A stretch of DNA of 64,000 nucleotides from positions 1 through 64,000 of the forward strand of contig QWII01000037.1 of NCBI GenBank assembly GCA_021405325.1. Reading direction: 5' to 3'. Both the position numbers and the translations under genes were made by a program. This document shows, piece after piece, positions 46,132-52,504 of this stretch; the first letter of the stretch is position 1; the number at the start of each line of letters is the position of its first letter. This DNA is from Caldilinea sp. CFX5 (GTDB lineage Bacteria > Chloroflexota > Anaerolineae > Caldilineales > Caldilineaceae). The notes under the pieces were generated by a model. That model had not been told where the DNA came from. It made no database searches and worked only from the letters and a program-made list of their open reading frames with translations.

Positions 46132-46215
46132 GCGTGCGCCGCGGCGTGACCACAACCACGCTGACAACATCAACAACAACGACGGTTTTCGGTTGGTGGT
46201 GGGCGGTGCTGCCCC
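46132..46215 (+). repeat. putative DGR template repeat (TR)
   Basis: Non-coding copy of the target gene's 3' segment, rich in AAC/CAC codons (reading D-H-N-H-A-D-N-I-N-N-N-D-G-F-R-L). Sixteen adenines, of which ten are changed in the variable repeat, against three changes in 68 other bases. From 46184 to 46215 there is no adenine, as expected for the region where mutagenic homing initiates. Same strand and orientation as the variable repeat, 280 bases after it. No reverse transcriptase gene follows. Confidence 0.82.
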
Positions 46216-46294
46216 ACGGCGTTCACCCCATGCGGTCTCTGCATCGCTTGGGCCAGAAATCTACGTCGGCTACGGCTTGCGCAGCGCGGATTGA
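46216..46294 (+). pseudogene. possible remnant of another FGE/C-type-lectin tail
   Basis: The frame that reads through the template repeat stays open to a TGA at 46292-46294 and ends SLGPEIYVGYGLRSAD. This parallels the target's DLGLADGISVSYGIRL: atc-tac-gtc-ggc-tac-ggc against atc-agc-gtc-agc-tac-ggt. It could be a fragment of a second diversified gene. Short length keeps this tentative. Confidence 0.4.
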
Positions 46295-46442
46295 TCGCCG
46301 GCGCAACCGGTTCCTGGCCGCCCCCTCCCAACCTCCCCCAGACTAGGGGAGGAGCAGATGGCGGTGGGCAAAGATAGAACGGGGCGCCACCCTACCCGTA
46401 TCCGGTCTACGGCCGGGCTGGTGGCGCTCCACCCGCTTGCCC

Positions 46443-46596
46443 GCGTGCGTGGCACTGACCAAGATCGTTCTGTTGACAGAGCCAACTGGTGGTCAGTGCC
46501 GCGCACGCGGTTGCGTCCTAAGTCCTACCCGCGTGCGCGGCACTGACCAGTGAACGACAGGTTATTGCAAACGGTCTTGGTCAGTGCCACGCACGC
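46443..46596. repeat. 154-base double-hairpin element, right copy
   Basis: Hairpin arms at 46443-46461/46490-46508 and 46531-46549/46578-46596, the same words as the left copy at 42825-42978 with single A/G changes (GTGCCGCGCACGC) and diverged loops. Same orientation as the left copy; together they bracket the NACHT-FGE gene and template repeat. Confidence 0.88.
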
Positions 46597-46769
46597 TACG
46601 CCCCATCCGCTGCGCCTAAAGCCGCTGTAACCTTTCGGGGTAATGCAATCGACTGTAATACCTGTTCGCCGCTTTTCAAACCTTTGCCTGGTTATGGTAT
46701 CCTACGCTGTATATTTCTTTGGTTACAATGGTCGCTGGTGCTTTCAAGTTCGCGCACAGAGGTATAAAG

Positions 46770-47087
46770 ATGTCGGTACTGGTTGAAATCAAACTAGCGT
46801 TGGCGGAAGAGATTCTCCGTCAATTGCATGAACATTCTCTCCGCCGGGGAGTCAGCGAGGACATCGTGGTTGAACAAGCATTGGGATTGCTTTTTGCCCA
46901 GGATGAACCATCGCCGCAAAGCGACTACTGGTTCGCGGCCTCAGCCATGCGCGCGGATTGGGACGCGATGCCCGAAGATGAAGCGGAGTTTTCAACTTCT
47001 GCAATCAAGTGCGGCAAGTTCGGCTTTACAAAAGAAATCCCTGGCGCGGGGATGCGGTTGTGTTTTATATCAGGCGGCACATGTTGA
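46770..47087 (+). CDS. ribbon-helix-helix antitoxin-like protein with a replaced C-terminus
   Basis: 105 residues from the ATG at 46770, behind AGAGG. The first 60 residues resemble small antitoxin/DNA-binding proteins (MSVLVEIKLALAEEILRQL, RGVSEDIVVEQALGLLFAQ, then a YWFAASAMRADWDAMPED tail). Beyond about residue 72 the frame runs antisense through the TumE-like gene, so the natural 3' end appears to have been lost by a rearrangement near 46980. Likely a partial gene; no cognate toxin is adjacent on this strand. Confidence 0.6.
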   Translation: MSVLVEIKLALAEEILRQLHEHSLRRGVSEDIVVEQALGLLFAQDEPSPQSDYWFAASAMRADWDAMPEDEAEFSTSAIKCGKFGFTKEIPGAGMRLCFISGGTC

Positions 47088-47392
47088 TGGTGGGGATGAG
47101 TGCTTTGCAAGGCCGGAATATGGGGATGGGGCATGGGGTCATACCACCACAACTGCTGGTCGTGGAGATACACTTCATAGGAATACTTGAGAATACGCTG
47201 TTGGAGAAAATCAATCTGCTCAAAGACACGCAAGGTATGGCCGGAATGAAACTTGATCTCGCCCCGCACCATGCCAACGGTTTGACCAAGGGTGTAGACT
47301 GACAGCGTATGCGTCTCAACGGTTGGCCGCACAGTCAGTAAATCATAAATGAACTGCGAATAAGCCAAATGCGAGTCAAGTGGTGACGCCAT
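46925..47392 (-). CDS. TumE-family toxin-like protein
   Basis: 155 residues. Matches the TumE/DUF6516-type toxin pattern: RPTVETHTLSVYTLGQTVGMV, GEIKFHSGHTLRVFEQIDF, YSYEVYLHDQQLWWYDPMPH, then STHPHHQHVPPDIK. Homologues end soon after PNLPHLIAEVE, so the last 25-30 residues here are probably read-through across the junction with the convergent gene. Encoded 28 bases after its antitoxin gene. Confidence 0.78.
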   Translation of the reverse strand: MASPLDSHLAYSQFIYDLLTVRPTVETHTLSVYTLGQTVGMVRGEIKFHSGHTLRVFEQIDFLQQRILKYSYEVYLHDQQLWWYDPMPHPHIPALQSTHPHHQHVPPDIKHNRIPAPGISFVKPNLPHLIAEVENSASSSGIASQSARMAEAANQ

Positions 47393-47420
47393 AACTTCTC
47401 AACGGGCAGGAGCAGCAAGA

Positions 47421-47726
47421 TTAAGCAGGAACTGGTAATTGATCGACATGTAAATCCGCCAGTGACGCTGGACCAGCAATTGTCTGTAGACGGTCAGCAA
47501 TCACCTGCATATAGCGTTGCCGCCGATATTGATACACCTCCCACCAGCCGGACCATTCCAGGTAGGTCTGGATTTCTGCCGGATCTTCATCCCGCAATTG
47601 CCCCTGCTCGTAAAGCTGATAGAAAGTCTCAGAGAGCAGACCATATTTTTGTTCAAACCAGCGCAATTCCGTCTCTGCCAGGTAGATTTCCCGCAGTAGT
47701 AGTTCGGCCGTAAGGGTTGTTTTCAT
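47421..47726 (-). CDS. TumA-like antitoxin
   Basis: 101 residues from the ATG at 47726 (MKTTLTAELLLREIYLAETE); the frame is open to 47837 but the promoter lies inside that part. A helical protein, ELRWFEQKYGLLSETFYQL, ending in DPAEIQTYLEWSGWWEVYQY, a form seen in antitoxins partnered with TumE-like toxins. First gene of the pair. The pairing is by position and pattern. Confidence 0.72.
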   Translation of the reverse strand: MKTTLTAELLLREIYLAETELRWFEQKYGLLSETFYQLYEQGQLRDEDPAEIQTYLEWSGWWEVYQYRRQRYMQVIADRLQTIAGPASLADLHVDQLPVPA

Positions 47727-47769
47727 CGGTTGCACCTTCTGACTATATCGCATCGCCATCACTAGCGAT

Positions 47770-47798
47770 AGTATACTGGAAACGGCAACTTTGGACAA
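47770..47798 (-). promoter_or_regulatory. sigma-70-type promoter of the TumA/TumE-like pair
   Basis: Minus strand: -35 TTGTCC (47793-47798), 17-base spacer, -10 TATACT (47770-47775). It lies 44 bases before the antitoxin start. Confidence 0.65.
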
Positions 47799-47959
47799 CT
47801 CCCCTGTCACCAAAACCCTGTTTGTCAAAATCACCACTCAAGTCTATACTACCCATTAACCGGCAACCAACCTTGCAGTTGCCGGCTCGCCCAGCTTCTT
47901 GGCCCCAGGGGTAGCAACGTGGAAATCATCGAGTTCACCAGAAAGACAGGCAAAGCAAC

Positions 47960-48748
47960 ATGAGCAGTGCAGAAACAAAGCAGCTACAGGGCCGCACGGC
48001 GATTGTGACCGGCGGCGCGACGGGGATCGGCTGGGCAACGACGGTGGCCCTGGCGCAGGCAGGGGCCAATGTGGCGGTCGGCTCGCGCACGGCCAGCCCC
48101 AACGTCTTTAGCGACGTGACCGGCCCCGACCTGGGCCGGATCGCCACCTTCCATCTCGACGTGCGGTCGGCGGCGTCGGTGGCGGCCTTTTATGCGGCGG
48201 CGCGCAACGAATTCGGCCAGGTGGACATCCTTGTCAACTCGGCGGGGATTATGCCCGATCATCTGGTGGTTGATCACCCGGATGAGATTTGGGAGGAGAC
48301 CATCGCCATTAACCTGACGGGCGTCTACCGAATGATCAAGACGGTGCTGCCCGACCTGATCGCCCAGCGCTGGGGGCGTATCATTTCGATTGCCTCGACA
48401 GCGGCGTCGGTCAGCGCACCGGGTTTTGGCGCGTATAGCGCGTCCAAAGCGGGCGTGGTCGGCTTGACCAAGTCGGTGGCGCTGGAGGGCGCGCCGCATG
48501 GCGTCACCTGCAATGCCATCAGCCCCGGCTGGGTGGAGACGGCGATGGCGCTGGCCGCCATCAAGCGCTATGCCCAGGCCGAAGGCCGCGACTTCGACGA
48601 ATACCTGACCAGCATCAAACAGAGCAACCCCCAAAAGCGGATGCTCCAACCCGACGAGGTCGCCGCCGTAGTTCTCTACCTCTGTCAGGAGAACGCCATC
48701 GGCATGACCATGCAGGATCTAGTTTTTTCCGCCGGTTCTTTGTGGTAG
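47960..48748 (+). CDS. short-chain dehydrogenase/reductase
   Basis: 262 residues, classical SDR fold. NAD(P)-binding TGGATGIG (17-24), NSAG (93-96), catalytic Tyr159 and Lys163 in YSASK, with Ser in the IISIAS strand. Cytoplasmic oxidoreductase of the FabG-like group; substrate unknown. Followed by a PhyH gene 113 bases downstream, which suggests a shared catabolic role. Confidence 0.92.
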   Translation: MSSAETKQLQGRTAIVTGGATGIGWATTVALAQAGANVAVGSRTASPNVFSDVTGPDLGRIATFHLDVRSAASVAAFYAAARNEFGQVDILVNSAGIMPDHLVVDHPDEIWEETIAINLTGVYRMIKTVLPDLIAQRWGRIISIASTAASVSAPGFGAYSASKAGVVGLTKSVALEGAPHGVTCNAISPGWVETAMALAAIKRYAQAEGRDFDEYLTSIKQSNPQKRMLQPDEVAAVVLYLCQENAIGMTMQDLVFSAGSLW

Positions 48749-48860
48749 GAGTGTGCTGCGTGCGACGTGATTCGTGCTTTGTGAACTAGATCGGCCGGCC
48801 CACGTACACCTCACGCCCCACGCATCACGCATCACGTTTCATAATCTCAAGGAGGATGCA

Positions 48861-49709
48861 ATGAACACCGATTGCCTACAGTATGCCCTTACCGAAGAGG
48901 AGCGCCAGCGTTTTGAAGCGGATGGCTATTTTGTCATCGAAGATGTGTTGCCGGAGGAAATGATCCAGCGCCTGACCGCGGCCACCGACCGCCTGGACGC
49001 CGCCGAACGCGCGATCAAGGGGCGCGACCCCTATGTCTCGCAAAACATCTTTGACTTTGTCGGCAAGGATGACGCCTACATGGCGTTGATCGACTGGCCG
49101 AAAACCTTACCCAAAGTCTGGGGCATTCTGGGCTGGAACATCCAACTCTACCACTCGCATCTGATCGTCACGCCACCCTTGCCCAACGGCCAGACGCCCC
49201 CCAAGAAACGGCTGGGCTGGCACCAGGACAGCGACCGCTTGAACAAAGATATGGAAGTCACGCCGCAACCGCGTATCTCGCTCAAGGTCGCCTTCTTTCT
49301 CACCGACACCAGCCAGGTCGGTTGCGCCAATATGTATGTGATCCCTGGCAGCCAGGTCAAAAACAAGATCGACTTCCCCGCCGACCCGTTGGCCGACCCC
49401 GCCGAGGGCATTGCCGTACGGGCGCCACGCGGTTCCGCCGTACTCTTTGACCGGCGCATCTGGCACGCCTCCAGCCCCAACTATCTCGACTTTCCGCGCA
49501 AAGTGCTCTTCTATGGCTACAGCTACCGCTGGATCCGCCCGCGCGACAACATGACGGTCGATCACTACGCCTATCGCAGTGACCCGATCCGCCAGCAGTT
49601 GCTAGGCGTCAGCCACACCGGCAATCATGGCTATTCTTCGCCGCAGGAGATTGACGTGCCGTTGCGCGCTTGGTTGCGCACCAACGTTGGTGAAGCGGCA
49701 GCAGCATAA
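48861..49709 (+). CDS. phytanoyl-CoA dioxygenase (PhyH)-family protein
   Basis: 282 residues from the ATG at 48861 with AAGGAGG five bases upstream. N-terminal FEADGYFVIEDVLPEEMI; iron ligands in LGWHQDSDR; distal His in DRRIWHASSPNYLDFPRKVL with the 2-oxoglutarate Arg. A non-haem iron oxygenase of unknown substrate, next to an SDR and upstream of a broken relative. Confidence 0.88.
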   Translation: MNTDCLQYALTEEERQRFEADGYFVIEDVLPEEMIQRLTAATDRLDAAERAIKGRDPYVSQNIFDFVGKDDAYMALIDWPKTLPKVWGILGWNIQLYHSHLIVTPPLPNGQTPPKKRLGWHQDSDRLNKDMEVTPQPRISLKVAFFLTDTSQVGCANMYVIPGSQVKNKIDFPADPLADPAEGIAVRAPRGSAVLFDRRIWHASSPNYLDFPRKVLFYGYSYRWIRPRDNMTVDHYAYRSDPIRQQLLGVSHTGNHGYSSPQEIDVPLRAWLRTNVGEAAAA

Positions 49710-49720
49710 AAGTCCCATAA

Positions 49721-49780
49721 CCGAGGAGTTCGCACGCCCACGTGCGAATCGGTTCGCACGTGGGCGTGCGAACTCCTCGG
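49721..49780. repeat. 28-base perfect hairpin after the PhyH gene
   Basis: Arms 49721-49748 and 49753-49780, four-base loop TCGG, beginning 11 bases after the PhyH stop. It ends 22 bases before the start of the broken PhyH gene. No T-tract. Confidence 0.9.
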
Positions 49781-49802
49781 CGGCATTAGGAGGAATCCAG
49801 CC

Positions 49803-50401
49803 ATGAACAAGCTACAACTAACACCCCAACAGATCGCCTTTATGGACACCTTTGGCTATCTGGTCTTTCCAGGGTTGCTGAGCGACAAGATCGACCGCAT
49901 TATTGCCGAATTTGAAGATGTTTTTGCGACCCACGGCGGCGGTCACAACGGCAAGCCGCACGATGGCACGGCGCGCTCGTGCATTGTGCCCTTTATGGCG
50001 ATGAGTTTGCCGAGGCGCTACAGGCCACCCTACGCATGGCACCTGACAAGTTAGGCATCAGCGGCGCTCAAGTCCCAGCCATTGCGCTGGCAAGCAACCC
50101 CGGCGACGTGGTAGTTTTCAACCAAAATACCAAACACAGCGCTTGGGGTGGCGACAACCGGCGGCGCATGTTCACCATCAACTGTACGGCCCGCTATAGT
50201 GAGGAGGAACTACCGCTCCTCCGCAACGAGATCGGCGCTTTTGCTCGCTTCTGGATCGATTCGGTTTATGGGGAAGCCATGCTCCACACGGCAACAAAAG
50301 AACGGATGGTACACCTACAACAACCCCTCTCCCAACAGAGCCACTTGGTCGAAGAGGTGCGCAAGGCGAAGTTGACGATGAAGGAACCGTCGCGAGGGTA
50401 G
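49803..50401 (+). pseudogene. internally deleted, frameshifted phytanoyl-CoA dioxygenase gene
   Basis: Residues from the ATG at 49803 (LTPQQIAFMDTFGYLVFPGL ... GTARSCIVPF) are a PhyH N-terminus. Near 49990 the frame changes and the other frame continues YGDEFAEALQ ... AIALASNPGDVVVFNQNTKH ... RMFTINCTARY, the C-terminal half including the distal His and Arg, to a TAG at 50399-50401. The middle, with the His-x-Asp iron ligands, is missing. An internal deletion with frameshift is the simplest reading. The gene cannot make an active enzyme. Confidence 0.85.
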
Positions 50402-50407
50402 GTAGAC

Positions 50408-50477
50408 AGGTAGATAGGTAGACAGGTAGATAGGTAGACAGGTACATAGGTCTTATTACCTGTCTACCTATCTACCT
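50408..50477. repeat. GGTAGATAGGTAGACA tandem/inverted repeat (copy 1)
   Basis: The 16-base unit is tandemly repeated from 50401, then a 20-base perfect arm pair AGGTAGATAGGTAGACAGGT (50424-50443, also 50408-50427) with 50458-50477. The TAG of the broken PhyH gene forms the first bases, and the ATPase stop lies four bases beyond the right arm. A related repeat is at 61132-61188. Confidence 0.82.
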
Positions 50478-50480
50478 TAC

Positions 50481-51251
50481 TTACGCCAGCACCTCCACTG
50501 CCTCGTCAATAACCGCGTTCTGCTGTTCCCGCTCCAGGCGAGCGGCTTCGGGGATTTCGATGCGGTGGATCTGGCCGTCTTGCAGGTGGAGGATCTGATC
50601 GACATAGTCATCGACCAGGCTGTCGTGGGTCGCCATGAGCATGGTCATGTTGCGTTCACGGATGATGCGTTTGAAGAGGGACAAAACCTCGCGCGCGGTT
50701 TTGCTGTCCAACTCGCCGGTCGGCTCGTCGGCGATGAGGAGTTTGGGGTGGTTGGCCAAGGCGCGCGCGATGGCGACGCGCTGTTGCTGACCACCGGACA
50801 TTTCGTAGGGCCGGTGATCAGCCCACTTGCCGATACCGACCAGTTCCAGACACTCGGTGGTGATCTGGTGGCGCTCCTTGGGCTTGCGCTTGTTCATGCG
50901 CAAAATCAGCTCGACATTTTCATAGGCCGACAGCGCCGGCAGCAAACCCAGCGACTGAAAGATAAAGCCGACCTGTTCGCGGCGCCAGGCGGTTAACTTA
51001 CGTTCATTCCAACCGCCGATCTCTTCGCCAAAGATGCGAATGGTGCCGCCGGTCGGCTGGTCCAAGCCGCTCAAGCAGTTGAGCAAGGTCGTCTTACCGC
51101 TACCGGAGCGCCCCTTGAGCGCCACAAACTGCCCCGGCGCAATCTGTAAATTGATGCCCCGCAACGCATGAACTTCCTGGTCGCCTAATTTATAAATGCG
51201 CTTCAAATCCGCGGTTTCGATTGCGTACCCCTGATAATTCGTGCCTGACAT
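50481..51251 (-). CDS. MacB/LolD-type ABC transporter ATPase
   Basis: 256 residues from the ATG at 51251 behind AAGGGAA. Walker A GRSGSGKTT, signature MSGGQQQRVAIARAL, Walker B LLIADEPTGELD, H-loop MATHD. The type-3 exporter class that works with FtsX-like permeases and an adaptor. Last gene of the operon 56645 to 50481. Two different ATPases serve one permease here, perhaps as a heterodimer. Confidence 0.92.
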   Translation of the reverse strand: MSGTNYQGYAIETADLKRIYKLGDQEVHALRGINLQIAPGQFVALKGRSGSGKTTLLNCLSGLDQPTGGTIRIFGEEIGGWNERKLTAWRREQVGFIFQSLGLLPALSAYENVELILRMNKRKPKERHQITTECLELVGIGKWADHRPYEMSGGQQQRVAIARALANHPKLLIADEPTGELDSKTAREVLSLFKRIIRERNMTMLMATHDSLVDDYVDQILHLQDGQIHRIEIPEAARLEREQQNAVIDEAVEVLA

Positions 51252-51276
51252 GATTTCCCTTACTGTACTTATACAC

Positions 51277-51348
51277 AGTCCAGAGTCCGTAGTCCACAGT
51301 CCGTAGTCCACAGTCATCAGTCCGACGCAGGACTACGGACTCTGGACT
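51277..51348. repeat. 19-base perfect inverted repeat between the two ABC ATPase genes
   Basis: Arms AGTCCAGAGTCCGTAGTCC (51277-51295) and its complement (51330-51348); the loop repeats the CCGTAGTCCACAGT word. The right arm ends four bases from the stop codon of the upstream ATPase gene. Confidence 0.85.
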
Positions 51349-51352
51349 AGCA

Positions 51353-52381
51353 TCAACTGCTCTTCTGGCGGCGCAAACTGAGCCGGCCCAGCAGGTTGCC
51401 AATGCCCTGACCTTCGGTCTGTTGTTGCTTGCGTGCGGCCTGCACCTCGACGCGATCTTGCGACGTGGGCCGGATCAGAATGCCATTTTCGGTGATCTCC
51501 ACCGTGGCGCGGCCCTTGATGTTGAGTTGTTCGAGATATTCTTGCGGAATATGCACCCGCCCCGCCCGGTCGATCACCACCAGTTCTTCGAGATGGACAT
51601 GGGTTTCGGTGGTCTCTTCGCTCTTCTCGACGCCATCCTCTGGATTGCCATCCACCTTTTCGGTGGTAGTGGTCGTTGTGCGGAATTGACGCAGCGTCTC
51701 ACTCGCCAACATGCCATCGCGAATACCGACCACCCGCTGCACCTGGCGGGCAATCCCCGGATCGTGGCTGACAATCAGGGTGGTGATGCCCATCTCGGTG
51801 GTGAGGGTGTGGAAGGTGTTATAGATGGTCTGTGCGGTGGCCGAATCGACTTCACCCGTCGGCTCGTCGGCCAGCAGCAGCGTGGGATTATTCGCCAAGC
51901 CCACAGCAATCGCCACGCGCTGCTGTTCACCACCGGAAAGCTCCGGCAGATGGTGCTTCTTGCGCTCGGCCAGCCCGACCAGATCGAGCAACTCTTCGGC
52001 GCGCTTGCGTTTCCCCTTACCGGTAATGCCGGCCAGCGTCATCGGCAACATGACATTGTCGATAGCGTTGAGATAGGGCACCAGGTTACGGGCGCTCTGC
52101 TGCCAGACAAAGCCGACCTTTTCACGGCGGTAGCGATTCATATCGCGGTCGCTCATGCGCAGCAGATCATGCCCATCGACAATCACCCGCCCCGCCGAGG
52201 GCCGGTCCAGCCCGCCGAGAATGTTCATCAGCGTCGTCTTGCCGCTACCGCTGGAGCCGATGATCCCGACCAGTTCGCCCTTCTCCACGGTAAAGTTAAG
52301 CTCGCGCAACGCCACCATCTCCAACTCGGCGACCTTGTAAATTTTGACTAACCCATCACACAAAATAAATGGTTCACTCAT
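51353..52381 (-). CDS. MacB/LolD-type ABC ATPase fused to an AbrB-like domain
   Basis: 342 residues. ATPase part 1-230: Walker [10 protein letters not shown] (42-50), signature [15 protein letters not shown], Walker [18 protein letters not shown] switch. A Thr/Glu-rich linker (231-262) leads to a segment (266-306) of SpoVT/AbrB type: [32 protein letters not shown]. AbrB domains normally bind DNA as dimers. Here it could dimerise the ATPase or link transporter state to transcription; both are inference. A basic tail follows. Partner of the FtsX-like permease at 52505. Confidence 0.85.
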   Translation of the reverse strand: MSEPFILCDGLVKIYKVAELEMVALRELNFTVEKGELVGIIGSSGSGKTTLMNILGGLDRPSAGRVIVDGHDLLRMSDRDMNRYRREKVGFVWQQSARNLVPYLNAIDNVMLPMTLAGITGKGKRKRAEELLDLVGLAERKKHHLPELSGGEQQRVAIAVGLANNPTLLLADEPTGEVDSATAQTIYNTFHTLTTEMGITTLIVSHDPGIARQVQRVVGIRDGMLASETLRQFRTTTTTTEKVDGNPEDGVEKSEETTETHVHLEELVVIDRAGRVHIPQEYLEQLNIKGRATVEITENGILIRPTSQDRVEVQAARKQQQTEGQGIGNLLGRLSLRRQKSS

Positions 52382-52401
52382 CCGTTGTCCCTTGTTAATT
52401 C

Positions 52402-52502
52402 TGACAAGGTGACAAGGTGAAGGGGTGACAAGGCAAAAGGCGCAGGATGACCGGTTTTGTCACCCTGTCACCCTGTCACCCTGTCACCCTGTCACCCTGT
52501 CA
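52402..52502. repeat. tandem GTCACCCT repeat and imperfect inverted repeat
   Basis: Five perfect copies of GTCACCCT (52459-52498) pair imperfectly with TGACAAGGTGACAAGGTGA-type sequence at 52402-52431. It sits between the permease stop (52505-52507) and the ATPase start. Confidence 0.75.
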
Positions 52503-52504
52503 TC

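Larger units (their letters stand above)
45862..46769. other. 908-base non-coding stretch after the DGR target
   Basis: It holds, in order: an A+T-neutral spacer, a 26-base hairpin (46008-46066), the template-like repeat (46132-46215), a possible second FGE-tail remnant (to 46294), a C/G-rich stretch including PYPYPVYG in one frame at about 46392-46415 that recalls the middle of an FGE domain, the right 154-base element (46443-46596), and about 170 bases leading to the gene at 46770. No reverse transcriptase or Avd-like frame is present. Confidence 0.6.

Noticed and set aside
46358..46546. 62-codon rightward open frame in the cassette
   Set aside because: It runs across the 154-base element and its hairpins; no family match or ribosome site.
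50401..50477. CRISPR or sequencing-artefact tandem repeat of GGTAGATAGGTAGACA
   Set aside because: No unique spacers; the same word occurs in a second hairpin at 61132, so neither CRISPR nor an isolated artefact.
52459..52498. CRISPR-like array of GTCACCCT repeats
   Set aside because: Eight-base units without spacers; a simple tandem repeat.
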